Origin: Pempheris klunzingeri
Lineage: Eukaryota; Chordata; Actinopteri; Acropomatiformes; Pempheridae
NCBI RefSeq assembly: GCF_042242105.1
Contig: NC_092013.1
Location: 10,537,618 to 10,601,617 of the forward strand
Direction: 5' to 3'
Length of the DNA stretch: 64,000 nucleotides
Position 1 is the first letter of the stretch, and every line of letters begins with the position of its first letter. The notes beneath the pieces were generated by a model. It was not told where the DNA came from. It made no database searches and was given only the letters and a program-made list of their open reading frames with translations. The position numbers and the translations under genes were made by a program. Positions 1 to 16,520 of the stretch are shown in pieces.

Positions 1-14
1 GGTTTAGTCGATGC

Positions 15-20
15 TTTATT
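15..20 (-). terminator. ghrl: Possible polyadenylation signal of ghrl
   Basis: The minus strand reads AATAAA at this point, about 630 bases past the ghrl stop codon. No clear AATAAA was seen closer to the stop. The distance is long for a small hormone gene, so a nearer non-canonical signal is possible. Confidence 0.3.
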
Positions 21-651
21 TTTTACAGCTACAGCTGAAGACAAAACAATGACTGTCTGTACACTACATACTGCACCTATATTGGATGTTTTTGATGGTG
101 AATAACTTGAGATCATTACACATGTAAGCATATGAGTGACATCTAAAAAGGTAAGTCCTTTAAAAATAAAAACATTACAGGTGTCAGACTACAGTGTGGC
201 TTGATGAATGTCAATGAGAGACATTAATTTCCCTACAATTTTAGACATTTGACAGCAGAAATTCAATATTGATTATATTGTTGTAAGAACAGAAGTTTGA
301 CAAAATCGTGTTAACTCAAGTTCCTTATAAATCTAACGCTTACGTGAACTTCTACATTGTATTAAGCATGTTGTGAACCATATATATGCCAGCTAAGCTC
401 CACAATGAACCAGCTCCATCACTGATGAAGACCTCTGGGTTGGGATAGAAAGTTCATACAAGATCTTGAGTTAAGATTATTTTGTCTATTTTATCTGTTT
501 CACCAGATAAGCAGTTCCATGCTTTTGATTGTAATGACTCTAAGTAATCATCAGTAATCAAGATTTTAGTGGTATAGACTGTAATGATAGATCAGGCTTT
601 GATAGAATGAGACCAGCATGTCTACAAATTTGAAATTCTCGTCCATGATCT

Positions 652-2888
652 TCAAGCCTGTGATGGTCTCTCTAAAACAAGACGAAACATGATGTTAAAA
701 TTAGTTTCATTATTTTACAATATATTGGCTGATGGGAACACAACTTTTTTTTAAATGTATAAGACAGGAATTGGACAAACCTGATGCCTCTGCGTTTCCC
801 AGCAGACGCTGAATGATCTCCTGCAGCGCTACGCCGTACTCCTCAAAGTCCTCTTCTGTCAGAGTGAGGCCAATTTCAAAGGGGGCACTTATCTGCTCAG
901 AGGAGAGGAAGATGGTAACGTTATAGTGGTGACTCTGGGAGGAGTGCTTCAGTCAGTATGTGACACTCACTGTGATGAGGTTGTCCTCCGTGGGTTGACG
1001 AGGTTCCTCCACGACTTGGCGGCCGGTTCTGGTAGATTTCACCTTGTTCTGCGGTCGACCCACAACAGGGAAATATGATTGTAAACAATTCAGCTTAACA
1101 TTAATGAAAACTCAAATGCAGTCGAGGAAATTCAAAGTTTAGTTTACAATGTATTTGAGGTTCTAACTATTTTTAAACTATCCATAATACATCTATCTGT
1201 CTTTTTACTGCATCTGGCAAATTTAGAAATCTCAGTGACGTGGCAGGAAAAGTGCCGGCAGACTGACAGAAAGCTTGAAGAGGCCACAAAACACATGATT
1301 AACACATAATTATGCAGAAAATGAAGAAGAAGAAGATGAGTGAAATGTAAGTGGAGGTGTCAGTGGTGGGACCATCGTCATCACAGCTCATCATAACTAA
1401 CATAGGAATCAGTTGCAGGACCTCTTAACATTTAATCAGTAGCAGTAATAGCAGCTGTTATTATGCCAAGCCAACATGTCACTAATAAAATTTAGTCTAG
1501 TAGCAATTAAATTCAGTCAAAATGTTAATTCTTGATATTAACTTTTAATTTCATTGAAATGCTCATTGTAGTTAATTTCAACTAGTCAACTTTTACCATT
1601 GACTTCTGCTCAAACTCAGTTACAGAAATCTTTAATTGAATTTCTACGTGTTTTAATTTCTACTAGATACAATATCTACAATCTAATTTTGACTATTTGC
1701 AATTTTAAATAATATCTTCAACTCAACTCTCCCTAGTCACGATGTTAATTATTGATATCAACAATTCAACTTCAACTAGTGGCAACTAGTTTTAGTTTTG
1801 TTTTAGTGATAATTATATTTGAGATATCTGCAATGTCTTTTATAAGATATATGCCATAGCCCGGGTACAGACTCTACACCTGGGTGCACTCACTGCTATC
1901 TCTGTCTTCAACCATGTCACCATGGCAAAGGCACTGCCCAACTTCATCCAGTACGGGAACTGTTTCACCAGAGAGGAGAGGACCCTGGACTGTGGACTCA
2001 CCTGATTTACTTTTGTGTTTGAAGTTTATTCTTATTCTTTTGGAGCTGTGTGTAACAAAAAGCAATTTCCCCCTGGGGATTATTAAAGGAATTCTGATTC
2101 TGATTCTGATTCTGATATAACCAGAAAATAGTCTGAATTTAATTTGAGATATCAAAGAGGGAATATACGCTGATTGTCATTGTAGATATCTTGAATAATG
2201 TACGTGCGTATTCTGAATGAATATAGTGATCTGGGCTACATATCAAAAAGGGTTTGTTGACATATCAGAAATGAAACTGTTGATATCTGAAATAGGGAAT
2301 TATGTTCCCACTAGTCTCGATCCCTTTTCAGCATGTGGAAATTCAACTGTAGATATTGGTAATCATTATAATATATAAGTGAAAAACGAATTACTGATAT
2401 ATATAAATAAAGTAAGGCTTTGACTGGTTGAAATGTAATTTCTCCATAAAGGATATTTGTCAAAAAATTACTAAACAGTTTTACCAATCAAAATGACATT
2501 TTGATCTGTTGAGCTAAATCACTGATTGAATTATAAAAGGTTCTGCTTTGTTGACAGGAGCTGAAATAAGCTTGTTACATGATAAAACTGAGATAAATGG
2601 CCACAGTGTGTTTAATCATTACATGTTAAACATGTAGAGGAAACAGCTGCACCGTTTAGATGATGTGACAGTTCACTTTTCTTGGTTTACATTCAGTTTT
2701 TATGTTTTCGTTGGGAGTTTCATAAAGAATGAATCCAAAAGTGTCAGACGGCTGTCGGACAGAGAGCTCCTTACCTGAGGGTTTTGTGAAGGGCTGAGGA
2801 AGCTGGAGCCTGCGCTGGTCGACTTGCACCACAAGCTCAGGGAACACAAGAGAAAGACGAGCAGACGGGTGCTTCTTTTCAGAAACAT
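652..2888 (-). CDS. ghrl: Preproghrelin (four coding exons)
   Basis: This gene encodes the precursor of ghrelin, the acylated gut hormone that acts on the growth-hormone secretagogue receptor. Coding exons on the minus strand are 2888-2775, 1048-971, 892-781 and 671-652. They join in phases 0, 0 and 1 with GT-AG borders and give 107 residues. Residues 1-26 are a hydrophobic signal peptide ending in STSA. The mature peptide starts [12 protein letters not shown], with Ser3 as the known octanoylation site, and continues NKVKSTRT. The following Gly-Arg is the usual fish amidation and cleavage signal, which predicts a 20-residue amidated peptide. The remainder (VVEEPRQ...[11 protein letters not shown]...QRLLGN...ERPSQA, stop) matches the conserved C-terminal peptide region. 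Position 10 is Asn where I recall Lys in several fish ghrelins. Met at 2888 is chosen because it begins the signal peptide directly. Identification is firm; minor splice shifts are unlikely because every phase closes. Confidence 0.95.
1480..2430. repeat. AT-rich interspersed repeat interrupted by another element
   Basis: Inside ghrl intron 1, both 1480-1860 and 2117-2430 contain many short recurrences of GATATC, ATATCTGCAAT-like and ACTAGT-like words in AT-rich sequence. The middle (about 1866-2116) is a different element with an ATTCTG tail. The simplest reading is an older repeat into which a retroposon inserted. I cannot name the outer family. Confidence 0.4.
1866..2116 (+). mobile_element. 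3' end of a non-LTR retroposon with (ATTCTG)n tail
   Basis: The segment ends in GGGGATTATTAAAGGAATTCTG followed by several ATTCTG units, the type of simple tail found at the 3' end of non-LTR retrotransposons in fish. The same sequence recurs in inverted orientation at about 62438-62530, nearly identical over roughly 90 bases, which shows that it is a dispersed repeat. No intact reverse transcriptase frame is present here. Family assignment is not attempted. Confidence 0.7.
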
Positions 2889-3002
2889 GGTGAAATAAAA
2901 AAATCAGACTCAATATAATGAACTGTTATCGTTTAAAGGTTAAAAATATTGATCTCCTAATATGAACACTGACCACAAGTTCCTTTCTCCATCTAATCAA
3001 AC

Positions 3003-3011
3003 CTTTATATA
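3003..3011 (-). promoter_or_regulatory. ghrl: Probable TATA box of ghrl
   Basis: The minus strand reads TATATAAAG here, 115 bases upstream of the ghrl start codon. A start of transcription about 25-30 bases downstream would leave a 5' untranslated leader of roughly 90 bases. Ghrelin is a tissue-restricted hormone gene, so a TATA promoter would fit. Placement rests on motif and distance only. Confidence 0.55.
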
Positions 3012-3019
3012 CTTTTCAT

Positions 3020-4660
3020 CCCCTCTGTTATTTATCTTAGAAATGCATCAAATATCATATCCTGGTAGCGCTGGACTGCTCAAATGTTTAAATTGATTAC
3101 AACGGAGGCATTTCTCTGTTGTGACCTGATAACAGGCCTGCTGATTACTTTATCTATTCAATGATGCTGATGGAGGTTCAGCAATAATATCACATGTCAT
3201 AGAGATAAAGGTAAATGGGCGGATTCAGCCTATTATACATGCTTACACCAACATGCCAATATTCAGCTATTGTTCACAGGACAAGTGCAATACAGATGGA
3301 AATGAATACAGATGGTGTTTATTCACAGATTTAGTCCGAGTCAATAGTCACATATTAAGGTTGATAATAAACAATGACGCTGCCCAGCAGTGAAGAACTC
3401 TTTTTTAATGTGTCTGAGGTACATCAATCTGAGGACTTCAGTTCAATCTGATTTAACCAACCTAGTTAAACTAAAATTAAATGTAATTGTGACTGAGCCA
3501 GAGCCTAGCTGTTCCCTACTCAGACTTCCTTATATAATTACCATTGATTTATGATTCTTAAGATGAGAATATGTGCGGAAAGTGATTTATTTTCAGATTG
3601 GATCCAAATCCATGCAGCCTTCGATATGAGACACACATTCAGTTATCAGAGCTGCTGTCTCTCAACATGTGACCTGGATATAAACTATGTCTCTTGAAGG
3701 GTTTCTTTCAGTGGTCAAATAAAACAACAGTGTCAAAACATGAGCTCATTGTACAGCAAATTAAACCCTGACTAAATCATTGTTCTGCCTTTGTAATGTC
3801 AGTGAAAATTGTCATGTTTAATGTCTTTATCTAATGGGACTTTGGATTTTCCAGTCAGTATTGATTGATGTAATACTAATAACCTCTTACAATATTTTAT
3901 TACAAAAAGCTCACTGATGAAAAGGTTTTCCGCCACTTAGATCCATGCAGTAAATCATTTTGATAGCCTTTGGTCTATCAAACCTTCAAAAAAGCTCATA
4001 ATCATCCAGCATCACAAAAAAGCATCATACACACTATGTGTCTGTCAGGGAGATGAAGCCTCACACAGTTACAGCAGCTGAATGTCTAGAGTGTCTAATA
4101 CAATTCAAACTGATCATGAGTCCAACTTATAGAAACATTTCTAGTGGTGAATGTTGTATTTTATTTTATTTTTGGTTTTTTTATGAATAATACACATTAT
4201 TTACTTCTCCCAAAACATCAATATTCCAGGTTTATACGACAGAAGAGGCAAAGGGGTATAATTATCTCCTGGTGCAGGTTAGAGGATCTTATTCTGACCT
4301 AATACATTGGCTGTAACTTCATCCTGGGAACTGCACCTCTGCTGGATATCATTATTTCACATTTCTATGCAGATATTTCTATGAGGGGGGCCTACGAACC
4401 AAACAGTTAAAGTATCCTGCGCATATTTGGTGGGTTTTGCACTGCAAAAACATTTCATATCTTTGCCTCAGAGGTCTGGGAGCTTGGATTAGGTTGCACT
4501 CTTAAAAAAAACAGCAGAAAGGCGCATTGACAACCTTATAATCATCATAAAAATCTGCATTTCCCATGATTTAACCAATGCAAAAAGGTACCAAGGCAGA
4601 GTAGATAGATGCAGTTTGTTTGATGTTTACCTGAAATGCGCCACTAGTTGGCGGTAAAGC
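3020..4660. other. Intergenic spacer between divergent ghrl and ccdc174
   Basis: About 1.6 kb of AT-rich sequence separates the two divergent genes. No convincing reading frame, RNA gene or named repeat was seen. It should hold the ghrl upstream control region at its left end and the ccdc174 promoter at its right end, but apart from the ghrl TATA box I could not place discrete sites. Confidence 0.5.
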
Positions 4661-4722
4661 GACATTTTGCGACTGAGAGAAACACCAAAGAAGAAGTCAG
4701 ACACAACGTTAGCTCGGACATT

Positions 4723-4731
4723 ATGGCGTAG
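4723..4731 (+). promoter_or_regulatory. ccdc174: Minimal upstream ORF in the ccdc174 leader
   Basis: The sequence ATGGCGTAG lies 17 bases before the ccdc174 start codon. It encodes Met-Ala-stop in a fair context (attATGG). If transcription starts upstream of 4723 it is a two-codon upstream frame that scanning ribosomes would meet first. The transcript start is unknown, so its presence in the mRNA is inferred. Confidence 0.4.
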
Positions 4732-4747
4732 AAAAGAGCTGGTAAAC

Positions 4748-8817
<4,070 letters not shown>

Positions 8818-8920
8818 TCTCTAAAATATCGTGTTTGCTTAACACAGAGTGTAAATACTGCAGAGGAAATCCCAGAAACAGCAGAACGCAACATCTCAGC
8901 TCTTTTGAGTTTTAGCATTT

Positions 8921-8926
8921 AATAAA
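8921..8926 (+). terminator. ccdc174: Polyadenylation signal of ccdc174
   Basis: AATAAA occurs 104 bases after the ccdc174 stop codon and just before a long (TG)n tract. Its distance and position fit a short 3' untranslated region. Confidence 0.65.
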
Positions 8927-9010
8927 TCAGAAATTTAAATGAACATTGTTGTGACTATTTTGTTCTCATTGTAAATTCGATTCAGCTCTTAAACACATAA
9001 AGTCTCCACC

Positions 9011-9011
<1 letters not shown>

Positions 9012-9105
<94 letters not shown>
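9012..9105. repeat. (TG)n microsatellite, about 94 bases
   Basis: An essentially uninterrupted TG dinucleotide tract. Open frames across it encode only Cys-Val or His-Thr runs and are not genes. Confidence 0.98.
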
Positions 9106-9107
<2 letters not shown>

Positions 9108-9254
9108 TGAGGACAAGAGTGCATGAAATCTGGACAGTCTGGACATTGAGCTGCAGTATGAAAATATCCACCAGATGGTGCTGTATAGCTTCATGGTGAG
9201 AAAGTCTCTGCCTCCGACCAGACTGGTTCACTGCAGTGATCTATCTGAACTGTT

Positions 9255-9550
9255 AAAGGAATGAAGCAGATTATTTTCATAAGAGTTTTAATCTAATGAT
9301 TTTTTCTCATTAAATGATTTATCGTTTTGTCTGTAAAACACTGTGAAATTATGAAAAATGCCGAGTCCAAGGTGATGTCTGTAATTGTCTTGATTTGTCC
9401 TTCCAACAGTCCAAATCCGAAAGATAATTCATCTTATCACATAGCAGAAAAAGAAAATCAGCAAAACTGACAGTGGGATGATTTATTGATTGTTAAAAAA
9501 GTGCAGATTTTCATCAATCAATCAACCAATCGTTAGACATTTGTAAGATA
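9255..9550 (-). repeat. Interspersed repeat, ATTAATCGATTA-type family
   Basis: The segment begins near GATTATTTTCATAAG and ends near AACCAATCGTTAGACATTTG. Read on the minus strand it resembles a very common teleost repeat in which ATTGATTAGTTG-like words open the element and GAAAATAATC-like words close it. A relative in the other orientation is at about 27690-27900. It is recognised by general likeness, without an alignment. Confidence 0.4.
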
Positions 9551-12500
9551 AACCTATAGAGATTTCATTGTCTCTCCAGCTGTCTGAAGTCATGGCAGCT
9601 GGGAAAAGGCAGCAGGTGACATTGTAGGTGCATATAATTTCTAAAATGTCTTTTTTCTGTGAAACGAGTGTGATGAATGATTTTGCTGTACTGCTGAAAT
9701 GCAAGGCCATTAGTAACCTGAGCTGAACCCCTTCGCTGCTGCTCGCTGATGCCTGATTAGACACATCCTGGCATTTGGCATCATCTCCTCCCTCTGCCCT
9801 CCACCACATCTGTGCCGCTTCAAGTCTCTGTGTTACATATGAGCAGGTGAGTCTCAAACTAATGATTTTACCTCCTATGTCCAGGACAGAGATGGACATT
9901 TTACAGCAGCTTGAATTATTTTCATGGTGTAATCAGAGTGGCATTCATATGATGTAAGAGGAATAATTAATGCTACAGAGGAGCAAATTTTTCCTTCGTT
10001 ATATCCCCCAAACTCTTTGTCTTCTGTGGTGATATATTAACATGCTGAAGATCATTTGAAAGACCAATGTGTGATCTGCATAGGGAATTTATAACCGTAA
10101 AAGATGATTTAATAACTTTTTAGAGTCCTGTACTGTTACTCACTGCATATCACAGTAATTAACTGACGATAAAACTGGATTTAACTATGTGATATGATTC
10201 AGGGGGCTGAATGTCGCAGGTTTTAATTCATGCCAATAAAACAGTAGTCTCCTCCTGGCAGAGCATCTGAGTCCTGTACCCGATAGGATCAAGTAGAACA
10301 ATACAGCAAATTCAGACACGTGGCTTTAAATCACAAAGGACAAGATTTGTACCAGAGGATTACTTTGGTTTACATCACAGTCAATTGTCTGACTCTGACC
10401 TCTGCCCCAGTCCTGGTCCACAGGAACCATGTGAGACCTGAAACACGTCAGGAAACAAGAGGGGAACTATTCAGCTGATAGTCGCCAGCAGTTTGATTAA
10501 TAAAGAGCTGGAACTGCAGCTTGACCACAGATCAAAGACCAGATCACCCCATTACCCTCTTAATTAGCTGTTTCACTTCATTTCTGGCTCACTTGTTTCA
10601 TCAGGCAGGAGAATAGGCGATTTGGCACCATCCGTGTATCTCCTGTCTGAAGAGGTGGTTCCCTTCCTGGTGTGGTGGATTGTTGACCCCATGGTGACCT
10701 TAAACACTGTGTTTTTTCCCCTATTTGTTCCTGCAACCTCAAGTTGGACCGGTCCAACCTGAGGGGGAAACACACACTCGGGCAGCTTCAACACTGCCCC
10801 CCCCAGTGAGTGTGTATGTGTGTGTTCATATACAGTACGGTGTGTGTTTATGTTTATGTGTTTGTCTGAATTGTTTAAGCCAATTTGCTGCTTGAGTAAA
10901 TTTGCTGCCAAGGACATGAGATGGGGCTGATAGTGACAAGACCTCACAGAGTGATAGTCACAGAGGGATTTAAATATGCTCTCATACATAATGCAGCACA
11001 GCAAAACTCATATCAATAAAGAAAGGCTCTGCTTAATGAGGATTACAGCGGAATAATTCAGAAACAATAAGAGCTCACAGAGGAAGCCTATTCGTGTTTG
11101 TAGTTAGACTTTTTTTAATGTGGCATGGTCCATCCAGTATTAATCTTAACCATGAATTGGTGTGTATGTTTCATTAATGGTTCCCAGAGGATGAAATCTT
11201 TATTGATTCCCTAGTGCCGCCATTTGTGGTTTTGAGTGAAATGTTTGAACAATTATTGGATGGATTGCCATGAAATTGGATTAACACATTCATGTTCCCC
11301 ACTGGATGGACTGTATTAACTTTGATGGTATTCTGCAAAATGCATTTTATTCACACTGAAAATGTTTTGAGATGTTTGAAGAGGAAAAAATAGAATATTT
11401 CTGGATATTTCTGGATGCGTTTTTAGCAGGTATAAGGTGCAGCATTTTCTATGTTTGATTCTGAAATAATCCAAACGCAATTAGATTAGATTAGATTACA
11501 TTTTTTTGTATTCCAATTGATTATCTGACTAATTAATACAAATTACATGGCAGTTACAAAAATTGTATAATGTGAACTTTAAACCCATGGATGTATTATG
11601 AGAACTGGATACCAGTACGCTGCTCAGCCTTGACTCTAATTTTTCCTACTGGCCACTCATAGTATTGCAACTAAAAATCTGCTGTGGCCCAAAAGGCATT
11701 TTCTCCATAGACCTCTGTGCTGAACATCCACCCTGCACTGAGAGGAGCAAGAAGCTGTCCAACACCTGTGCAGAATTACCACAGCACAAATAACTAAAAG
11801 ACAAATAAACTCAGCCTAATTTGACTTGCTGACTCAACACTTTGATGAGTCTAATCACTTATAAGGGACAGGAAGGTGTGTCTCATTGACAGATCCGCCC
11901 TCCTCTCGGGGACCTGCTGCACTGAGAAATGATCTCTGCATTTAGTTGTGGCAGTTTAATCCTGCTGTGGCTGAGGAAAATGGCAACCTGCTGTTTTCAT
12001 AATAGAAAATAAATGACCTCCAGCACATGGAAACTGCTTCAGATCTAATGTTGGTGATCTCGGTATTATCTGTTTTACCAGTAGTCACTTAGATGTACTG
12101 TCAGTGAAGGTGTCACTCTGCTGTTTATATTCCCTACAGTGCAGCTGTAAAGCTACTGTAGCACTGGAGCTAATGGAGCCTTTATGAGGAAGGTTATGAG
12201 GTGAAGATGGTGTCTGACACTTGTTCCTCTTATGTCCTCGAGACTCCAGCAGGTTATCAGTGTTTTCTTTATGGCACTGCAGGTTCTTGATCCAGACAGG
12301 GAGGGAGGCGCTGGTCTGGCCCCTCTCTAATGCAGTTTTACTGGGATAAAAGGCAACCAGGGAGCGACCAGGGCAACGAGCAGGGATGTTTACCCCCTCT
12401 ACCAGCAAAATTAACCTTCAGACATGGTAAGATCAAATACATCCCCTCACAGACCTGATAGATATTCAGATACAGGAGAGTAGTGCAGAGGTTTCATACA

Positions 12501-12955
12501 GAGGTTTTGTGTTATCAGTCTGGATCTGTGTGTATTTATCATCGACTGTAACAGCTCTAACAAAAACTTAAAAAGTAAAGGCATCAGCAGTAAGATCCTG
12601 AGTCTATTTAAATGATCATTTGGAAGACAAAAGTACAAAATAGACAAAACACATCAACAATGCCTATGTCTAAAACAGCTAATGTAAAATATATACAGTA
12701 CATGAAATTTCAGTATTTGCAAAGGTGTATAAAAATTATGGACAGCATTTAAGATGTTCACACTTCGTCCAAGAAAATCAAGTCAAATTCATATAATTAA
12801 TCAATTTAAATAACTGAGCTGTCTTAGTTATCTGTCCATGTAAGTCCTCATTAAGTTCCCTTTGTGAACTATGTTCAGCCCTTTGAGTAACTCAAGAAGA
12901 AAAGCCAATTTTTTTATTAGTTTTTAGACATTTAGAGAATTATACACCTTTTCAG
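9551..12955. other. Intergenic sequence with no supported gene
   Basis: The open frames here (for example 143 codons at 10573-11004 and 107 codons at 12085-12408, both minus) have no recognisable domain, no flanking splice structure and simple-sequence content in part (His-Thr runs from TG-rich DNA). A short run of TTAGATTAGATTA is at about 11480-11497. I see nothing else to name. Confidence 0.5.
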
Positions 12956-12959
12956 AGGA

Positions 12960-13225
12960 TAGTTGAGATGAGATGAGAAGATTGATGTTGTTCTCCTATA
13001 TGTCTCTTGAATATGACTCTACAGCCAGCAGCCATTTAGCTTAGCTTAGCATAAAGACTGGAAACAGATGGAAATAGCTAGCTGGTTCTGTCCGAAGGTA
13101 ACAGCACCAAAAAGCTCACTAATTAACAAGTTATATCTGGTTTGTTTGATCTGTATATAAACCTAAGCGTAAAAACCACCTGTTTCTCCCTGACTATTTC
13201 TTGGGAGGATGCAGTAACTTCCTGG
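12960..13225 (+). mobile_element. Short interspersed element, TTAGCTTAGCTTAGCAT family, copy A
   Basis: Shares GATGAGAAGATTGAT, CAGCCAGCAG, TTAGCTTAGCTTAGCATAAA, GACTGGAAACAG, AGCTAGC-like and TTGTTTGATCTG blocks, in the same order, with copies at 17065, 29268 and 45285. The copies are dispersed and diverged, so this is an old non-coding mobile family common in percomorph genomes. I do not assign a class. Confidence 0.75.
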
Positions 13226-16200
13226 AGTGTCTTTGCTTTGCTTGAAGTGTAACATCACACAGTTTACTGCTGCTGTAACTGCAACGAGGCCCAGATGCGG
13301 TGAGAGCTCAGACACTCGTCGAGAGCAGGATTTTAATTCTCGGGGCGGTTTTATGAAGCAGAGCTTCAATGATCCAACTGGGGACTGAACTCACAAACCG
13401 GTAGCGGGAATCAAACTCATAAATTGTCAATCCCAAGACAGAAGCTACAACTACAACTTCACCGAGCTGGATGAAGCTTTAATATTGAAGGAGTTACTCA
13501 ACAAAAGAGCACTGCAATTGTGCACTGCAACGATAGAGACAAAAGCAGCTTAAAGAGACAAGATTTTGAGCTTTTGGCATCAGTTTACCAAATTACCGAC
13601 ATTAACATAAAAACAAGTGAAGGGGATACTACTCGTTCCATTAAGGATAATAGGCCATTAAGACTCAATCAGTAAAATCAAGCATATCGAGTCAACAAAC
13701 AAATTTAGAAAACTACTACAGGATAAAAAATGAACAAATAATACAGTCTTAAAGGGGCACTGCAGTTTTTCTACATGCTCTTAAGTCATTCAAAAACATT
13801 TAGGAGCCTCGATCACAAATGAAAAAATTTTATTGTTGCATTAACTCCAGAACTCCAGCAGGCAGGTTTCTCAGAACACAGAATATGATCTTAACATGCA
13901 CAACACGTTGCTGGGCTACTAGTATACATGTAAACTCACTCAGGGAGTTTTGTAAGGATTTATTAAGGATAGAAGGAGTGGAAATAATTTTAGAATTACT
14001 ATTAGACATAAATAGCAGCGCTTTGCACTTGTTATAGGTTGTATAAGTTGACCTATTAAACATATTAAAGTTTTAAAAACATGCAGAATTCACTTTAATA
14101 GAAACCTGCAAGACGAGTGGTAAAGTAACTTTGAGATTAGCTTTTTAGTAGAGTCATAAAACAATAGGGGGGCTTCTTGTGAGGGTCCAGCAAGACTGAA
14201 AGAGAGACAAGTGGAAATCAAACATTCATTAGAGCTTATTGCATTTCATTCCTGATACGTAAGCAGGTTTATCCATCTAAATTAATTTCACCTTCTGTAC
14301 TGTACCACCTGAGTAGTTTCATTTTCTTTCAACGTGACTTGATCCTCGCTTTGGGATGCAAGTTGTTCTTCTGTGTGCTTATCTCAGCTATGGAGCGCTG
14401 CAGGAGTTTAACGTGTTATCTGCTGTCAGAGTCCTCATAGAAATGCCACATGATAGAAACTGAATGAGAAGCAATGGGGAACGGATAAAGGGATGAATGG
14501 CAGCCAGTGAGGGCTTCTGAGCCCGTTTCATTCTTTTATTTAAGTACTGTGTCTGACACAATTATTACAGTCATTACAGTATCACAAAAAACATTGCCAG
14601 GAAAACTCATACTGTGCTATAACTTAATAAAAAGAAACAAAAAGTCAGCTCATACCCCATTGAGACACATTTCTCATAATTAGGAGGACAAAATCTGCAC
14701 AAAATAGGAAGAGAAAGAAAAATTAAAACAAATTGGAGAGACCTATTTGAACATGTTTTCAAATCAGAGGATTGTCCACAGGGCAGACAATTAAAACGCA
14801 TTATTGCCTCATCGTCCCACACTGCTCAATGAGAGCACTGTTTTGCTGCTGTGGGCCTCTTTAATGGTCCATCAGTGAATAGCGTCTTCCGCGGCCGTGT
14901 GTCACCACCACCTTCACACTGTGAGACGATGCGCCTCAGACGGAGACCCGGGTCCCTCTGTCAGCATCACCCCACAGTGAGCTGTAATGAGTTGGTGTGT
15001 GCGTAATGAGAGCTAATGCTGCCACAGCCATTGAGCCGCTCCTGCCACCAGGACATAATGCCACTCGTGCTGTGTTGTGTCAAACAGCCACATTTAAAAC
15101 AGCCTGGTGCCAGTGAGCTTGATGGCAGGCCTGCTGCAGCGTCTCCCCAGCAGCAGATGGATCACAGATAGAGGGACAAAGGTCCTGTGGAGTCTCAAAT
15201 AGCAGCATTTGGCTGCGGTTCAACTCACAACGTGGGGCGGCTGAATTTATGTCGTAAATAACACCTTTTCTCTCTGTTGACCACATATCGGGGCTGGGCA
15301 TCATTTTAAAACTTTTATTTCTGGTGCTGCTACCCAAGTTCTGGTCATGATACCGATGTGTTACTTTGAGAAAACAAAGAACCCCTTTTTTCATTTAACA
15401 AAGACAGCAAATCAAATATGAATAATGAATATTACATATCTGTCCAAACAGCTTTCAGTGCTCCATGCATATTTTGGTTGATACTAGTACTTGTTAGCAT
15501 GTACCTGAATGTATTTATTGGTGTGTATACAAGGTGCACTTCATTGATTTTAATCCTCTGGGCATCTGACCAGGTTTGAGTTTCCACCTTTAATTTACTT
15601 GGGCTGAATTCATTATTTAGGTTGCTGGCTACCTAAAAGAAGTCAGCTCATGTGTTTAAAATGCTGAAGCATGTTAAATGTCTTCAGTGTTTATGTGTGT
15701 GTTTGACTAAACTGTGAGCTGGGAGGGCAGTTTGTCTCCTGGGCGGCATATGTGTGTGTGACAAGCCCCCGCCTGCTCCTCACGGTGCTGGATGAAGATA
15801 TTAGCTGGGCACTGTTGACACTGCATGCACACTCGTAATGGCCTCATAAATTCTGCTTGTGTGAAAGGTAAAAAGGGAGTAAATAAGGAGGGAAAGGGAC
15901 TTTGGACTCATTGGCAGTCCACTCTCACTCTGTGCTCGAACAACACCCAGCATGATCCCACCTGCAGTTTACTCTGAGGCTGCTTCATATTATAATTATA
16001 TTCAGCAGTAAAGTAACACATTTTTAAAGCAGATTCACTAAAAGACAGATTTTTCTCACTTAGTGAGAAAATGTATTTTACTGATATAATGTCACAATGA
16101 TAAATGTGTGATTTTATGGAGATTTAATGGGCAAGGAGATGTGTTACCCCGAGTAAATTCACATAAATCATGTGACAATGTGACTCCCTCTTTTACTGTA

Positions 16201-16265
16201 TGATGTTGGAAATACAGCGTTTCACAATAAGGTGTTTACGCATCATATGACATGTTGTCTGTTAT
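13226..16265. other. Intergenic sequence with no supported gene
   Basis: AT-rich sequence with scattered short frames lacking any recognised domain. Around 15290-15360 a GGGCTGGGCATCATTTTAAAA stretch followed by CATGATACCGATG hints at a fragment of a hAT-like repeat, but the ends are not clear. Confidence 0.45.
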
Positions 16266-16273
16266 GTTGTACA

Positions 16274-16520
16274 CAGGGACGCACCAATCCAACTTCTTCA
16301 GTCCTGATACTGATTCTGATACCTGGGCTTTGGATATCAGCCGATACTGAGTACTTGATGAGCTGTATGTCTCATTGTGTGGAGGAGACTAGACAGATGC
16401 AAACATAGACCTGAATTAAATAGATCGGCCCATTGATCGCCACCATTATCACAGATCCCAGATCCAGCTGAGTCACTATGGACCTGATATCTGATCAATC
16501 TCAATGTCGATGTATCACTA
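16274..16520 (+). mobile_element. Non-autonomous hAT-type element (247 bp) with target duplication
   Basis: The left end reads CAGGGACGCACCAATCC, the typical start of small hAT elements (CAGGGATGCACC), and the right end reads GATGTATCACTA, a diverged inverted match. The interior has CTGATACTGATTCTGATACCTGGG and a CAGCCGATACTGAGTAC stretch typical of this group. Flanking 8-mers GTTGTACA (16266-16273) and ATTGTACG (16521-16528) agree at six of eight positions, as expected of an aged hAT target duplication. No transposase is encoded. Confidence 0.7.

Noticed and set aside
4667-4747. Extension of the ccdc174 frame upstream to a TTG codon
   Set aside because: No ATG in this frame before 4748, and the family protein starts at the MDKKKKPFDVTASS Met.
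10573-11004. 143-codon minus-strand frame in the gene-free region
   Set aside because: No recognised domain, part of it is TG-derived, no neighbouring exon-like frames; likely chance.
12085-12408. 107-codon minus-strand frame
   Set aside because: No domain, membrane or coiled-coil signature and no splice context.
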